64,000 nt of DNA from Shimia litoralis (GTDB taxonomy: Bacteria; Pseudomonadota; Alphaproteobacteria; Rhodobacterales; Rhodobacteraceae): contig NZ_SULI01000008.1 in assembly GCF_005518135.1 (NCBI RefSeq), positions 1 to 64,000 of the forward strand. Reading direction: 5' to 3'. The notes beneath the pieces are model-generated. The model had not been told where the DNA came from. It saw only the letters and a list, made by a program, of their open reading frames with translations, and searched no databases. Shown here in pieces: positions 1 through 8,640 of the stretch. Every line of letters begins with the position of its first letter. The stretch's first letter is position 1. The translations under genes were made by a program, and so were the position numbers.

Positions 1-58
1 ACATAAACCAGATGCATCTTAGCCAAGCCGCAAACCTGTCCTAAAAAGCAGGACCACT
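1..58. mobile_element. Unidentified sequence interrupting the IS6 remnant, possibly the end of another insertion sequence
   Basis: Similarity of the adjacent minus-strand transposase fragment stops abruptly near position 60. The sequence beyond it contains a short inverted repeat, GTCCT at 38-42 and AGGAC at 50-54, around an A-rich loop. This could be the terminus of a second insertion element that landed inside the IS6 gene, but too little of it lies in the window to identify it. Confidence 0.25.
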
Positions 59-361
59 TCAGTCGATCGCGCGCCAAAGCCAGTGCTTCTTGCCACGGAT
101 CGTGATCACGACTTCGTCCATATGCCACTTGTCGTTCGGTCGCGGTCGATCCCGACGGATGCAATCTGAAAAGTGTCGACCAAAACGATTGACTCAGAGC
201 CGGACCGTTTCCCGGCTGACAATCACACCCCGCGCAGCCAACAGGTCTTCAACTTCAGCCGTGCTCAGGGCTAACCGGTGGTACGCCCAGACCGCGTAAG
301 CAATGACCTCTCGAGGATAACGGAAGCCCTTTAGGCGCGACATATCGGTTGGAGTATTCAT
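59..361 (-). pseudogene. IS6-family transposase, N-terminal fragment (pseudogene)
   Basis: Reading the minus strand from the ATG at 361 gives an N-terminus typical of IS6-family transposases: a helix-turn-helix part (YPREVIAYAVWAYHRLALS, then EVEDLLAARG) followed by the first catalytic Asp in KWHMDEVVITIRGKKHWLWRAID. Codon 56 is a TGA (194-196) where the family normally has Trp. The frame ends at a second stop (59-61), well before the other DDE residues. The gene is therefore dead twice over and probably cut by another element at its 3' side. It marks the left edge of the catabolic island. Confidence 0.75.
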
Positions 362-469
362 CAGAGGGCGATAGCCAAATCAAACGCGATAAACAACTTG
401 GCAATGCCACCGTTTTGTTGATCTGTCTGGCATCCGCCAGCATCTAGCCCCGTTTTTCCTCTGAAAACG

Positions 470-1327
470 CTATCGCTTAGACTTGTCTTGAAATGCGATC
501 ATGATCAGAGCCAGAAGCGACGAGCCGATCATCAGCAACAATGAAACCGCATTTAGCAATGGGGTTGATCCTTCCTTCAACCGATCAAACATCGCGATTG
601 TCAGTGGGGCATCTGATCCAACTAACATCAGGGTCGTGTTAAAATTTTCAAAGCTCATCAGAAATGCCACGACAAAAGCCCCGATCAATGCCGGGCGAAG
701 AAAGGGTAAAGTGACCGTTCGTATCGCAGTAAGCTGACTTGCACCCAGATTGAGCGCCGCCTCCTCCAGAGTTCTGTCAAACTTCTGTAGGCGGGCTCCC
801 ACGACCAGCGTTGCAATAGTCGTGATAAAGGAAAACTGTCCGAGCACCACGAGCCAAAGACCGGGCCGCAATATTTCTAAGTCGATTTGGTAAGCGTCCC
901 ATACTTCGTTGGCCACGCGGCTTGAGAATACTAGAATGGAAATCCCCAATACAATTCCCGGAATAACAAGCGGCAACAACATCAGGACGTATAGAAGGCT
1001 TTGCCCCCGAAAGTTGTATCGATTGAAGAGAAATGCATTCGAGAGACCGACACAGACCGACAAGGCAGACACAAGGAATGCGACAAAAACTGAGGTGCCA
1101 ATCGCACGCAAGATAGAGCGTTCGTGAAACACACCTATCATTGGCCGTTCTACTCCAAAGAACCAGTTCCAGGTAAAACCCTCCCATGGGAGAGAAGGAA
1201 ATTGACCGTCGTTGAATGCAAAAACGGCTACAACCACCAAAGGCAGGGCCAAAAATACAAAGAACAAGGCCACATACGTGCCATACGCGAAGGTCAGCAA
1301 TCGCGGTTGCGGGATTGACGGTATCAA
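470..1327 (-). CDS. ABC transporter permease, PotC-like (polyamine/opine-type importer)
   Basis: Inner-membrane permease of a spermidine/putrescine-type ABC importer, 285 residues. It has about six hydrophobic segments and the EAA-type loop that contacts the ATPase near residue 190 (EEAALNLGASQLTAIRTVTLP). It is the last gene of a four-gene transporter set: binding protein, ATPase, PotB-like permease, then this gene, starting 13 bases after the previous stop. PotBC permease pairs are heterodimers, so this should work with the gene at 1341-2198. The substrate cannot be read from the permease. The neighbouring gamma-glutamyl ligase and dehydrogenases suggest an amine or amino alcohol rather than only polyamines. 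No convincing terminator follows. Confidence 0.9.
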   Translation of the reverse strand: MIPSIPQPRLLTFAYGTYVALFFVFLALPLVVVAVFAFNDGQFPSLPWEGFTWNWFFGVERPMIGVFHERSILRAIGTSVFVAFLVSALSVCVGLSNAFLFNRYNFRGQSLLYVLMLLPLVIPGIVLGISILVFSSRVANEVWDAYQIDLEILRPGLWLVVLGQFSFITTIATLVVGARLQKFDRTLEEAALNLGASQLTAIRTVTLPFLRPALIGAFVVAFLMSFENFNTTLMLVGSDAPLTIAMFDRLKEGSTPLLNAVSLLLMIGSSLLALIMIAFQDKSKR

Positions 1328-1340
1328 TTCATGTCTCCCA

Positions 1341-2198
1341 TCACCCCATGGTCTTTTCTAAAGATTGCCCGGTCAGTTTTAACATGCCCCAGACGATAAC
1401 AGAGGAAAGCATCAGCAATAAAAAGCCAAAGGCAGCACCAAGCTCCCAATTAAAGCGGACAATGAACTGTGAGTAGATCAATTCGGTAAACCAAAGGCTT
1501 TCCTTTCCGCCCAGCATTGTCGGTGTCAGATAATTGCCTAGGCTCAGCATAAATACCACAATGCATCCCGAGACGATCCCCGGCATCGCATGCGGAACAA
1601 TGATCTCTCTCAGCACACTGAGCCCATTTCCGCCAAGGTCATATCCTGCTTCGACAACCTCATCCGGCAAGCTCTCCAACGTCGTTACCAATGGCACGAC
1701 CATGAACAGCATGGATGTATAGACAAGTCCCACCATAATGGCCCCATCGTTGTAGAGCATCTCAACGGGACCGCTCGCCAGCCCGACAAACTGCAATATG
1801 TTCGAAAAGACACCGGTTTCTCGAAGCAGGATCATCCAGCCAAATGTCCGGACAAGTTCGGACACCCAGAAGGGCACGAGACATAAGAGAAACAAGGCAG
1901 ATTGCATCCGTCCCTTGATCATCTTGGCGATGTAGTAGGACACAGGAAAGGCGATCAAAAGCGTAATGAGTGTCGCAACAATGGACATCATCGCAGTACG
2001 GAGAAACGTCCAAAGATACAGCGGTTCGTTGAAAAATGTCAGGTAGTTGGCCAGACTGGTTTGGTATTGCCCAACGCCAATCCGTTCACGGAGCGACACC
2101 AGAAAGACATCGACCTGGGGGATGAATATCAAAAGTGCCAGCCACAAAAGCAGGGGCGTTAGTAACAAAGCCAATCCAAGTTTTGATTCCGTGCGCAT
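1341..2198 (-). CDS. ABC transporter permease, PotB/PotH-like
   Basis: Second inner-membrane permease of the importer, 285 residues, with a hydrophobic N-terminal helix, about six membrane segments and an EAA loop (EVVEAGYDLGGNGLSVLREI) around residue 185. Its ATG follows the ATPase stop directly (TAAATG), so translation is probably coupled. The order of the set (binding protein, ATPase, two permeases) is common for PotDABC-like importers in alphaproteobacteria. Together with the PotC-like protein it should form the membrane channel energised by the ATPase at 2199-3299. Confidence 0.9.
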   Translation of the reverse strand: MRTESKLGLALLLTPLLLWLALLIFIPQVDVFLVSLRERIGVGQYQTSLANYLTFFNEPLYLWTFLRTAMMSIVATLITLLIAFPVSYYIAKMIKGRMQSALFLLCLVPFWVSELVRTFGWMILLRETGVFSNILQFVGLASGPVEMLYNDGAIMVGLVYTSMLFMVVPLVTTLESLPDEVVEAGYDLGGNGLSVLREIIVPHAMPGIVSGCIVVFMLSLGNYLTPTMLGGKESLWFTELIYSQFIVRFNWELGAAFGFLLLMLSSVIVWGMLKLTGQSLEKTMG

Positions 2199-3299
2199 TT
2201 AAACTGTTCCAGCCGCGAAACAATTGCCTTGATCGCTTGACCAGCCAATATGAACGTCAGACCCTTTGTTCAAAGAAGCAAATTCGCCAGACTGAGGAAG
2301 ATTAACTTCGATCTCGTCTTGGAGCCCCTCCCCGCGGACAAGAACGCGACTTGCGGCACCATTGAACAGCAAAGATGTGACCTGACCGGAAATTTGGTTG
2401 TCAAAAACTGCCAGATCATCTTTTGAATGGGCAATCCGAATAGCTTCGGGGCGTACAAACATGTCCGCTTGTTCACCCAATGCCAATGGGCGCCCGTGAG
2501 TGGCGCCGCGCAGCATCATGCCACTCTCGGTTTGCAACTCTATGTTCTGTCCGTCCTTTTTAGAAATACGTCCACGCCACCGGTTCGTATCGCCGACAAA
2601 CCCGGCGACAAATGCAGTGTCGGGGCGATAGTACAGCTCGCGTGCTGACCCCATTTGCTCAAACCGCCCGTTGTTCATGACCGCAATATTGTCGGACATC
2701 ACAAGTGCTTCGGATTGGTCATGCGTGATATAGACAAAGGTCGTATCAAACGCTGATTGAAGGGATTTGAGTTCAATTTTCATATGTTCGCGCAGCTTAA
2801 GATCAAGCGCACCAAGGGGTTCATCTAACAAGAGCACATCAGGTTCGAGCACCATACAGCGCGCGATCGCAACACGTTGTTTCTGTCCACCAGAAAGCTC
2901 GTCAACCTTGCGCAGGCCAATTCCGGGAAGGCCAATGCGTTCCAGCGCCTCGCCAACCTTTTGGTCTATTTCGGTTTTCGGCAGACCTGCACGGCGCAAC
3001 CCATAGCCGATATTGTCGGCAATGTTCATCATCGGAAAAAGCGCAAGATGCTGGAAAACCATGTTCACCGGACGCTTGTTCGGTGCGACGCTTAGAACCG
3101 ACTTTCCTTTGATTTGAATATCGCCTTCAGAGGGCTCGAGAAAGCCAGCGATCATCCGCATAATGGTCGTTTTGCCACAACCTGATGGCCCTAGGATGGA
3201 AAAGAAAGACCCGGGTGGTACTGAAAAGGAAACGCTGTCTACCGCAGCCGTATCCCCAAACCGTTTCGTCAGATGTGTGCATTCAAGATCAGGTGTCAT
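2199..3299 (-). CDS. ABC transporter ATP-binding protein, PotA-like
   Basis: Cytoplasmic ATPase of the polyamine-type importer, 366 residues from the ATG at 3299. Visible motifs are Walker A (GPSGCGKTT), the signature LSGGQKQRVAIARCM, Walker B with LLLDEPLGALD, and a C-terminal TOBE-like region from about residue 280. An in-frame ATG at 3350 would add 17 residues, but it lies inside a stem-loop only 12 bases after the binding-protein stop, and the added residues are unlike the family. The homologous start MTPDLECTHLTKRFG is therefore preferred. The ribosome-binding site is weak, so the ATPase may be made at lower level than the binding protein. Confidence 0.9.
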   Translation of the reverse strand: MTPDLECTHLTKRFGDTAAVDSVSFSVPPGSFFSILGPSGCGKTTIMRMIAGFLEPSEGDIQIKGKSVLSVAPNKRPVNMVFQHLALFPMMNIADNIGYGLRRAGLPKTEIDQKVGEALERIGLPGIGLRKVDELSGGQKQRVAIARCMVLEPDVLLLDEPLGALDLKLREHMKIELKSLQSAFDTTFVYITHDQSEALVMSDNIAVMNNGRFEQMGSARELYYRPDTAFVAGFVGDTNRWRGRISKKDGQNIELQTESGMMLRGATHGRPLALGEQADMFVRPEAIRIAHSKDDLAVFDNQISGQVTSLLFNGAASRVLVRGEGLQDEIEVNLPQSGEFASLNKGSDVHIGWSSDQGNCFAAGTV

Positions 3300-3321
3300 G
3301 GTCGACTTCTTAATTTGAGAA

Positions 3322-3348
3322 GGGCACCCACCTAGAAAGTGGATGCCC
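3322..3348 (-). promoter_or_regulatory. Intergenic stem-loop between binding-protein and ATPase genes
   Basis: On the minus-strand RNA, GGGCAUCCAC and GUGGGUGCCC pair over 10 bases with one G-U, closing a 7-base loop. There is no U-run after it, so it is not a canonical terminator. The position just after the binding-protein gene is where such hairpins protect upstream mRNA or attenuate downstream genes, giving excess binding protein. Confidence 0.6.
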
Positions 3349-3362
3349 ATATTTGCTTTGAC

Positions 3363-4433
3363 TTACTTAGCCGCTTTTACGCGATCCAGAACGCCACCTT
3401 CGATTGCCTCAAGACCGGCAGGCACAGGTGGGTACCATTTGATGTTGTCGATCGCTGCCTGTGGAAAGCTGTTTTGGTACTTGGCTTTCAGGTCAGCTGC
3501 TGCAAATTCATCGGCGCCTTGTGACGCTGTGAAGTTGCCTGCTGCTGCTGTGATCATTGCCGCGACTTCGGGCTGCATCACAAAGTTGATCCAAGCATAG
3601 GCTGCATCATCTGCTTTGCCTTTTGCGGGCAGGACAAATGTGTCAACCCAACCCAAGGCACCAGAAGCGGGTGCAACAAAGGTGATATCGGGCTTATCAG
3701 CATTCAGCTTCCATCCACCTGTATCCCAAGCCATGGATGCCACAACTTCGCCTGACCGCAACAAGCCCATCAATTCGTCACCGCCGCCCCAGTACGTTTT
3801 AACGCCTGGTTTGCATTCAATCAGTTTGGCTTCGACCTGTGACATGACATCTGCATAAGCTGCCTCATCACCATAGGCTGCAAACGGGTCCAGTCCCATT
3901 GAGAATGCAAAACCGATCAAAGTAGGTCGCTTGAGGCGATAAGATACTTTGCCCGCGACATCTGCGCTACACAGGTCTGTATAATCTTTCACCATTGGGG
4001 CCATTGCCGTGTCGACAACCAACCCGCTGGTGCCCCAGACGTGTGGAACGCCATAAACATCACCACCAACCGTCGTGTTGCCTTTTGTCGCTTCCATCAT
4101 GGACGGAATGAACAGAGCGGCGTCAATTTTCGACATGTCCATCGGCTTGTAAATGCCAAATTCTTCCTGAGGGCCTGCAATCCGGTCTTGGCTTGGTTGT
4201 GCCAGATCGAAACCGCCACCACCAGTTGCACGCAACTTGGCGATCATTTCTTCGTTGTTGGATTTGGTGACTTCCACTGTGTGGCCTGTTTCAGCTTCGA
4301 ATTTGGCCACCACATCTTCGGGGGCATATCCACCCCAAGTCAAAAGCCGGAGCGTGTCCGCATGTGCCGCAGAGCCGCCGGCCAGTAGTGCAAAGGTTAC
4401 TGAAGCCGAGAGTGCTATAGAATGTTTTTTCAT
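3363..4433 (-). CDS. Periplasmic substrate-binding protein of polyamine-type ABC importer (PotD-like)
   Basis: Periplasmic solute receptor, 356 residues, with a Sec signal peptide (MKKHSIALSASVTFALLAGGSAAHA). The mature protein opens with DTLRLLTWGGYAPEDVV, typical of the PotD/PotF family (type 2 periplasmic binding fold). It starts the ABC set, followed by ATPase and two permeases. A gap of about 257 bases separates it from the upstream alcohol dehydrogenase, so it may have its own promoter. Family members bind polyamines, opines, GABA-like or other cationic small molecules. The ligand here is inferred from context as the amine handled by the neighbouring ligase and dehydrogenases, not read from binding residues. 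Confidence 0.88.
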   Translation of the reverse strand: MKKHSIALSASVTFALLAGGSAAHADTLRLLTWGGYAPEDVVAKFEAETGHTVEVTKSNNEEMIAKLRATGGGGFDLAQPSQDRIAGPQEEFGIYKPMDMSKIDAALFIPSMMEATKGNTTVGGDVYGVPHVWGTSGLVVDTAMAPMVKDYTDLCSADVAGKVSYRLKRPTLIGFAFSMGLDPFAAYGDEAAYADVMSQVEAKLIECKPGVKTYWGGGDELMGLLRSGEVVASMAWDTGGWKLNADKPDITFVAPASGALGWVDTFVLPAKGKADDAAYAWINFVMQPEVAAMITAAAGNFTASQGADEFAAADLKAKYQNSFPQAAIDNIKWYPPVPAGLEAIEGGVLDRVKAAK

Positions 4434-4690
4434 TGTTCGTGTCCCTGTTGAAGACCAATTTAGTTGAGTAAGCGGTCAGCCTGATAGTGTTGTGCTCATT
4501 AGTCAAATTTTCAGAGCATTAAGAACTCTGACAAAAGAGCTGCGTTAAGCGGACTGACGAACGCGCTCGACGCAAATTTTTTCCCGTTTCTGAGACAGGG
4601 CTTAACCGGGAACAGTGCACGTTTTGTGACAATGGTCAGGTTCAAACTGTCTGGATTCATAAATTGTTGGAGGGCTCCTTTGCCATCACG
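4434..4690 (-). promoter_or_regulatory. Leader region of the ABC importer genes
   Basis: A 257-base gap between the alcohol dehydrogenase stop and the binding-protein start, inside a run of genes otherwise spaced by a few bases to about 60 bases. It has no credible reading frame. It is the most likely place for a second promoter serving the importer genes, but I could not assign -35 and -10 boxes with confidence. Confidence 0.3.
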
Positions 4691-5836
4691 TTAGACGATT
4701 TGCAGCAATAACTTGCGCGTGTTCTCTTCGGTCATCTCGATTGGGTTGCCACCGGTGCTGGGGTCAATCAACGCGCCCCGAACGATCCGATCAATATCTG
4801 GGGATGAGACGCCGAGTTCTGTCAAGGATTTTGGAATGTTCAGTGATGCATTCAAATGATCGACGTAGTCGCAAAAACCGTCAAACCCATCTTGAATGCC
4901 CAGATAGTTTGCCGCTTGGCTAAACAGGTCTTCGATCGCAGGTCTATTAAATTGCAATACTGCGGGCATGCAAACCGCGTTCGTTGTCCCGTGATGGGTG
5001 TGATAGATCGCACCAATCGGATGGGACAACGCGTGGATTGCGCCTAAACCTTTTTGGAACGCGGTTGCGCCCATGGCGGCGGCAGACATCATATGTGCCC
5101 GTGCCTCCAGATCCGTTCCATCAGCATAAGCCCGTGGAAGGTATTCTTTGACCAGACGCATTCCTTCGAGTGCCATACCCTGTGACATCGGATGGTAGTG
5201 CGGAGAGCTAAAGGCCTCAACGCAATGGGCAAATGCATCAAGCCCGGTGCCAGCCGTGATAAATCCGGGCATCCCAACAGTCAGTTCTGGGTCACAGATC
5301 ACGACGGATGGCAGGAATTTGGGGTGAAAAATGATCTTCTTTTCTTCGGTCTCAGAATTTGTAATGACCGAGGCACGCCCCACCTCAGACCCTGTGCCAG
5401 CAGTCGTTGGAACAGCCACGATTGGAGCAATCGCATCCGCGTCGGCGCGCGTCCACCAATCTCCGATATCTTCGAAATCCCACAGCGGGCGGGTTTGCCC
5501 CGCAAGAAAGGCCACCAGTTTTCCCAGATCAAGACCTGACCCTCCGCCAAATGCCACAACGCCATCGTGACCACCTTCATTGAAGGCGCGAACACCGGCA
5601 GCTGCGTTCTTTTCGTTTGGGTTGGGATCAACATCAGCAAAGATCGCGCGGCCAAGCCCCGCGTTTTCCAGCAAATCCAAGGTGCGGGTTGTGATATCCA
5701 TATTGGCCAGACCACGATCCGTCACCAGCAACGGTTTTTTGATACCGGCAGCAGCACAAGCATCAGCAATTTCAGAGATGCGTCCGGCCCCGAAACGAAC
5801 AGAAGTAGGGTAGGACCAATTTGCAGTAAGTGACAT
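4691..5836 (-). CDS. Iron-containing alcohol dehydrogenase
   Basis: NAD-dependent group III alcohol dehydrogenase, 381 residues, the usual family length. The nucleotide-binding GGGSGLDLGK motif is near residue 97. Candidate metal ligands are in GTGLDAFAHCVEA and in the His-rich LSHPIGAIYHTHHGTTNA (residues about 195-290). It would oxidise a primary alcohol to an aldehyde in the cytoplasm. The aldehyde dehydrogenase gene ends four bases upstream of its start, so the two enzymes should act in sequence. In the putrescine gamma-glutamyl pathway this step is done by an amine oxidase (PuuB). Having an alcohol dehydrogenase instead suggests that the far end of the glutamylated substrate is a hydroxyl group. 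Confidence 0.9.
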   Translation of the reverse strand: MSLTANWSYPTSVRFGAGRISEIADACAAAGIKKPLLVTDRGLANMDITTRTLDLLENAGLGRAIFADVDPNPNEKNAAAGVRAFNEGGHDGVVAFGGGSGLDLGKLVAFLAGQTRPLWDFEDIGDWWTRADADAIAPIVAVPTTAGTGSEVGRASVITNSETEEKKIIFHPKFLPSVVICDPELTVGMPGFITAGTGLDAFAHCVEAFSSPHYHPMSQGMALEGMRLVKEYLPRAYADGTDLEARAHMMSAAAMGATAFQKGLGAIHALSHPIGAIYHTHHGTTNAVCMPAVLQFNRPAIEDLFSQAANYLGIQDGFDGFCDYVDHLNASLNIPKSLTELGVSSPDIDRIVRGALIDPSTGGNPIEMTEENTRKLLLQIV

Positions 5837-5840
5837 AAGA

Positions 5841-7214
5841 TCAGGCCTTTTTTAGGTGGTAGGATTTGGGACGGGTAAGGTTGTGATAGCCAATGACTGA
5901 CAGCCCACCTCCGCGCCCAGTGTTTTTACATCCGGTCCAGCACAAAGCAGGATCAAGGTAGTCTGCCCTGTTCATAAAGACGGTACCAGTATCGATTTGA
6001 TCCGCAATAGTTTCGGCGCGCGTGGGGTCTTGCGTCCAAAGGGAGGCGGTCAGGCCAAAATCACTATCGTTCATAAGGCGAATAGCCTCCGCATCACTTT
6101 TGACCGACATGATGCCAACCACAGGACCAAAGCTTTCTTCGCGCATCACGCGCATATTGTGGGACACGTTGGTCAAAATCTGGGGCATCAGATAGGCGCC
6201 GCTGTCTTGTGGGAAATCCGATGGTTTGATGTGAGCGATGGCACCCGCGGCTACCGCCTCTTGCACTTGCGAGCGCACCTCGTCGGCAAACCTGACATGC
6301 GCCATTGGCCCCAAGGTCGTTTCCATATCCAGCGGATTGCCAAGCTTATAGCCATTTACGATTGAAACGGCCTTCTCAACAAAGGCATCAAACAGGGTTT
6401 CATGCACATAAATTCGTTCAATCCCGCAACAGCATTGACCTGAGTTGAACATTGCACCGTCAATCAGCGTGTCGACCGCCGCATCCAGATTGGCATCTTC
6501 CATGACATAGCCCGGATCTTTGCCACCAAGTTCAAGACCAAGCCCAGTGAACGTGCCACTTGCAGCCGCTTCCATGGCCTTGCCGCCACCCACCGATCCT
6601 GTGAAATTCACAAATCCAAAGGATCGGGCCGCAATCAAATCCGAAGTGGTTTGATGATCAAGGAATACGTTCTGGAAAACATCCTTGGGAACACCGGCGG
6701 CGTGGAACGCTGCGGCCATTCGCTCACCGACCACGGGGGTCTGTGACGCATGTTTCAACATAACTGCATTGCCCGAGATCAAGGCCGGAGCCACTGTGTT
6801 GATCGCCGTCATATAGGGATAATTCCATGGGGCGACCACTAGGATCAAACCATGCGGAACACGCTTTATCACTCGACGAAATGCATCACTGTCCTCGATC
6901 TCAATAGGAGCAAGAGCATCCTGCGCGATTTCGGCCATGTAGCTGGCGCGTTCATTGAAGCCACCAAACTCACCACCATAGCGAACCGGGCGCCCCATCT
7001 GCCAAGCGATCTCAGGCACGATTTCGTCGTTCAGTTCACCAACACGCGCAACGCTTGCCTGTACCAGTTCGATCCGCTCTTGCAGCGGTCGCGCTGCCCA
7101 TTCAGCCTGCGCCAGTTGGGCTTTTTCCACCGCATCTTGCGCCTGAGCAAGGGTGAGGGTCTCTCGTTCTGCGTAAACGGAACCATCAATTGGTGAGATA
7201 CATCTGATTGTCAT
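5841..7214 (-). CDS. NAD(P)-dependent aldehyde dehydrogenase
   Basis: Aldehyde dehydrogenase superfamily, 457 residues. The oxyanion Asn lies in PWNYPY (N131), the general base Glu in LGLELGGKDPG (E228), and the nucleophile in FNSGQCCCGIERIYV (C262 by alignment with GQxC). Length matches the succinate-semialdehyde/gamma-glutamyl-aldehyde type. It sits between the ligase (gap of 3 bases) and the alcohol dehydrogenase (gap of 4 bases), so one mRNA is likely. It should convert the aldehyde made by the alcohol dehydrogenase to the acid, the role PuuC plays in the putrescine pathway. The three adjacent Cys residues are a little unusual. Confidence 0.9.
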   Translation of the reverse strand: MTIRCISPIDGSVYAERETLTLAQAQDAVEKAQLAQAEWAARPLQERIELVQASVARVGELNDEIVPEIAWQMGRPVRYGGEFGGFNERASYMAEIAQDALAPIEIEDSDAFRRVIKRVPHGLILVVAPWNYPYMTAINTVAPALISGNAVMLKHASQTPVVGERMAAAFHAAGVPKDVFQNVFLDHQTTSDLIAARSFGFVNFTGSVGGGKAMEAAASGTFTGLGLELGGKDPGYVMEDANLDAAVDTLIDGAMFNSGQCCCGIERIYVHETLFDAFVEKAVSIVNGYKLGNPLDMETTLGPMAHVRFADEVRSQVQEAVAAGAIAHIKPSDFPQDSGAYLMPQILTNVSHNMRVMREESFGPVVGIMSVKSDAEAIRLMNDSDFGLTASLWTQDPTRAETIADQIDTGTVFMNRADYLDPALCWTGCKNTGRGGGLSVIGYHNLTRPKSYHLKKA

Positions 7215-7217
7215 GGA

Positions 7218-8582
7218 CTAGGCCCTTTCAAAGCCACGTGCGATTTCCCAATCGGTCACCACACGGTCAAATTCTTCTTGTTCCCATTCTGCAGCACGCG
7301 TGTAGTGATCGACAACATCGTCGCCCATTACGTCGCGCAAGAAAGCTGAATTGCGGAGTGTTTCTGTCGCGCGTCGCAGGGTCTGTGGAATATCCTGTGC
7401 CTTGGCGTCTTCGTAGACGTCCCCGGTGGTCGGAGGGGACAGTTCCATTTCGTCTTCAATTCCCTTGATGCCTGCGGCGAGCATGGCCGCTTGTGCCAAA
7501 TACGGATTGAGGTCTGACCCACCAATGCGGCATTCGACGCGTACCCCTTTGGTGCCATCGCCACACAGACGGAACCCTGCGGTGCGATTGTCTACGGACC
7601 ACACGGTCTTGGTCGGGGCAAAGGTCCCTTTGGAAAAGCGCTTGTAGCTGTTGACATAAGGGGCAAGAAAATATGTGTAATCTGGCGAAAAGGCGATCAA
7701 TCCCGCCATATAGTGGCGCATCAGTTTGGATTGGCACAGCTTTTCGGATGGATCATAAAATACGGGCTGTCCGTCTTTCCAAAGGGATTGATGCACATGC
7801 GAAGAAGACCCCACGCGATCCTGATGCCATTTAGGCAGAAATGTCGCTGCGTGGCCGTTCTGCCATGCGATTTCTTTGATGGCATGTTTGGCAATCGAGT
7901 GGTGATCGGCGCAATTTAGGGCGCTATCATACCGGATGTTCAGCTCTTCTTGGCCTGACTCGGCCTCGCCTTTGGTGTTCTCAATGGGCAAACCCGCTGC
8001 AAAGAGATGGTTGCGGATCGGCCGCATCACGTTCTCTTCTTTGGTGGTTTGAAAAATGTGATAATCTTCGTTGTACCCACTGATGGGTTCCAGATTTCGA
8101 AAGCCCTCTTTGCGGATCTCGTCAAAGCTCTTTTCGAACAGGAAAAACTCCAGTTCGGTCGCCATTTTTGCCTCAAACCCCAATGCCTCAAGACGTTCGA
8201 TTTGCTTTTTCAAAATGGCACGGGGCGAATGGGAAATAGGTTCATGTGTGTGGTGATCCAGAATATCGCAAAGCACCATGACCGTCCCATCAAGCCATGG
8301 AATAGGGCGGATTGTTCCAAGATCTGGCTTCATCACGTAATCGCCATAGCCGGATTGCCAACTGGTTGAAGCATAGCCATCTGGCGTTGCCATTTCCAAA
8401 TCGGTGGCAAGCAAGTAGTTGCAGCAATGCGTCTCATTATAAGACGTCTCAACGAAGTTGGCTGCGTGGAAACGTTTGCCCATCAAGCGGCCTTGCATAT
8501 CCACAAAGCAGACCAAAACGGTATCAATCGCTCCTTCTGAGACGCGGGATTTAAGGTCATCAAAACTCAGGGTGCCAGGCAT
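7218..8582 (-). CDS. Glutamine synthetase-like gamma-glutamylamide ligase (PuuA/GlnA-like)
   Basis: Glutamine-synthetase fold enzyme, 454 residues from the ATG at 8582, expected to join glutamate to an amine with ATP. Visible features are an N-terminal beta-grasp part, metal-site glutamates (ATELEFFLF, then KGEAESGQEELNIRYD), HVHQSLWKDG, and the C-terminal block YKRFSKGTFAPTKTVWSVDN plus ECRIGGSDLNPY. These match the PuuA/GlnT-like branch rather than housekeeping GlnA: the adenylylation-loop Tyr motif is absent. An extension to 8711 would overlap the TRAP binding-protein gene and the strong hairpin, so the shorter start is chosen. Followed at once by aldehyde and alcohol dehydrogenases. The substrate is inferred to be an amine, perhaps an amino alcohol. 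Confidence 0.82.
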   Translation of the reverse strand: MPGTLSFDDLKSRVSEGAIDTVLVCFVDMQGRLMGKRFHAANFVETSYNETHCCNYLLATDLEMATPDGYASTSWQSGYGDYVMKPDLGTIRPIPWLDGTVMVLCDILDHHTHEPISHSPRAILKKQIERLEALGFEAKMATELEFFLFEKSFDEIRKEGFRNLEPISGYNEDYHIFQTTKEENVMRPIRNHLFAAGLPIENTKGEAESGQEELNIRYDSALNCADHHSIAKHAIKEIAWQNGHAATFLPKWHQDRVGSSSHVHQSLWKDGQPVFYDPSEKLCQSKLMRHYMAGLIAFSPDYTYFLAPYVNSYKRFSKGTFAPTKTVWSVDNRTAGFRLCGDGTKGVRVECRIGGSDLNPYLAQAAMLAAGIKGIEDEMELSPPTTGDVYEDAKAQDIPQTLRRATETLRNSAFLRDVMGDDVVDHYTRAAEWEQEEFDRVVTDWEIARGFERA

Positions 8583-8607
8583 GTCATGTCCACTTGCAAA
8601 AGATGTG

Positions 8608-8636
8608 TGCGGGGGCAGAGAAAATCTGCCCCCGCA
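8608..8636 (-). promoter_or_regulatory. Perfect stem-loop after the TRAP binding-protein gene
   Basis: TGCGGGGGCAGA (8608-8619) and TCTGCCCCCGCA (8625-8636) pair perfectly over 12 bases around GAAAA. It begins five bases after the binding-protein stop (leftward) and lies about 25 bases before the ligase ATG. No clean U-run follows, so partial termination or mRNA protection seems likelier than full stop. Confidence 0.75.
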
Positions 8637-8640
8637 GGAT

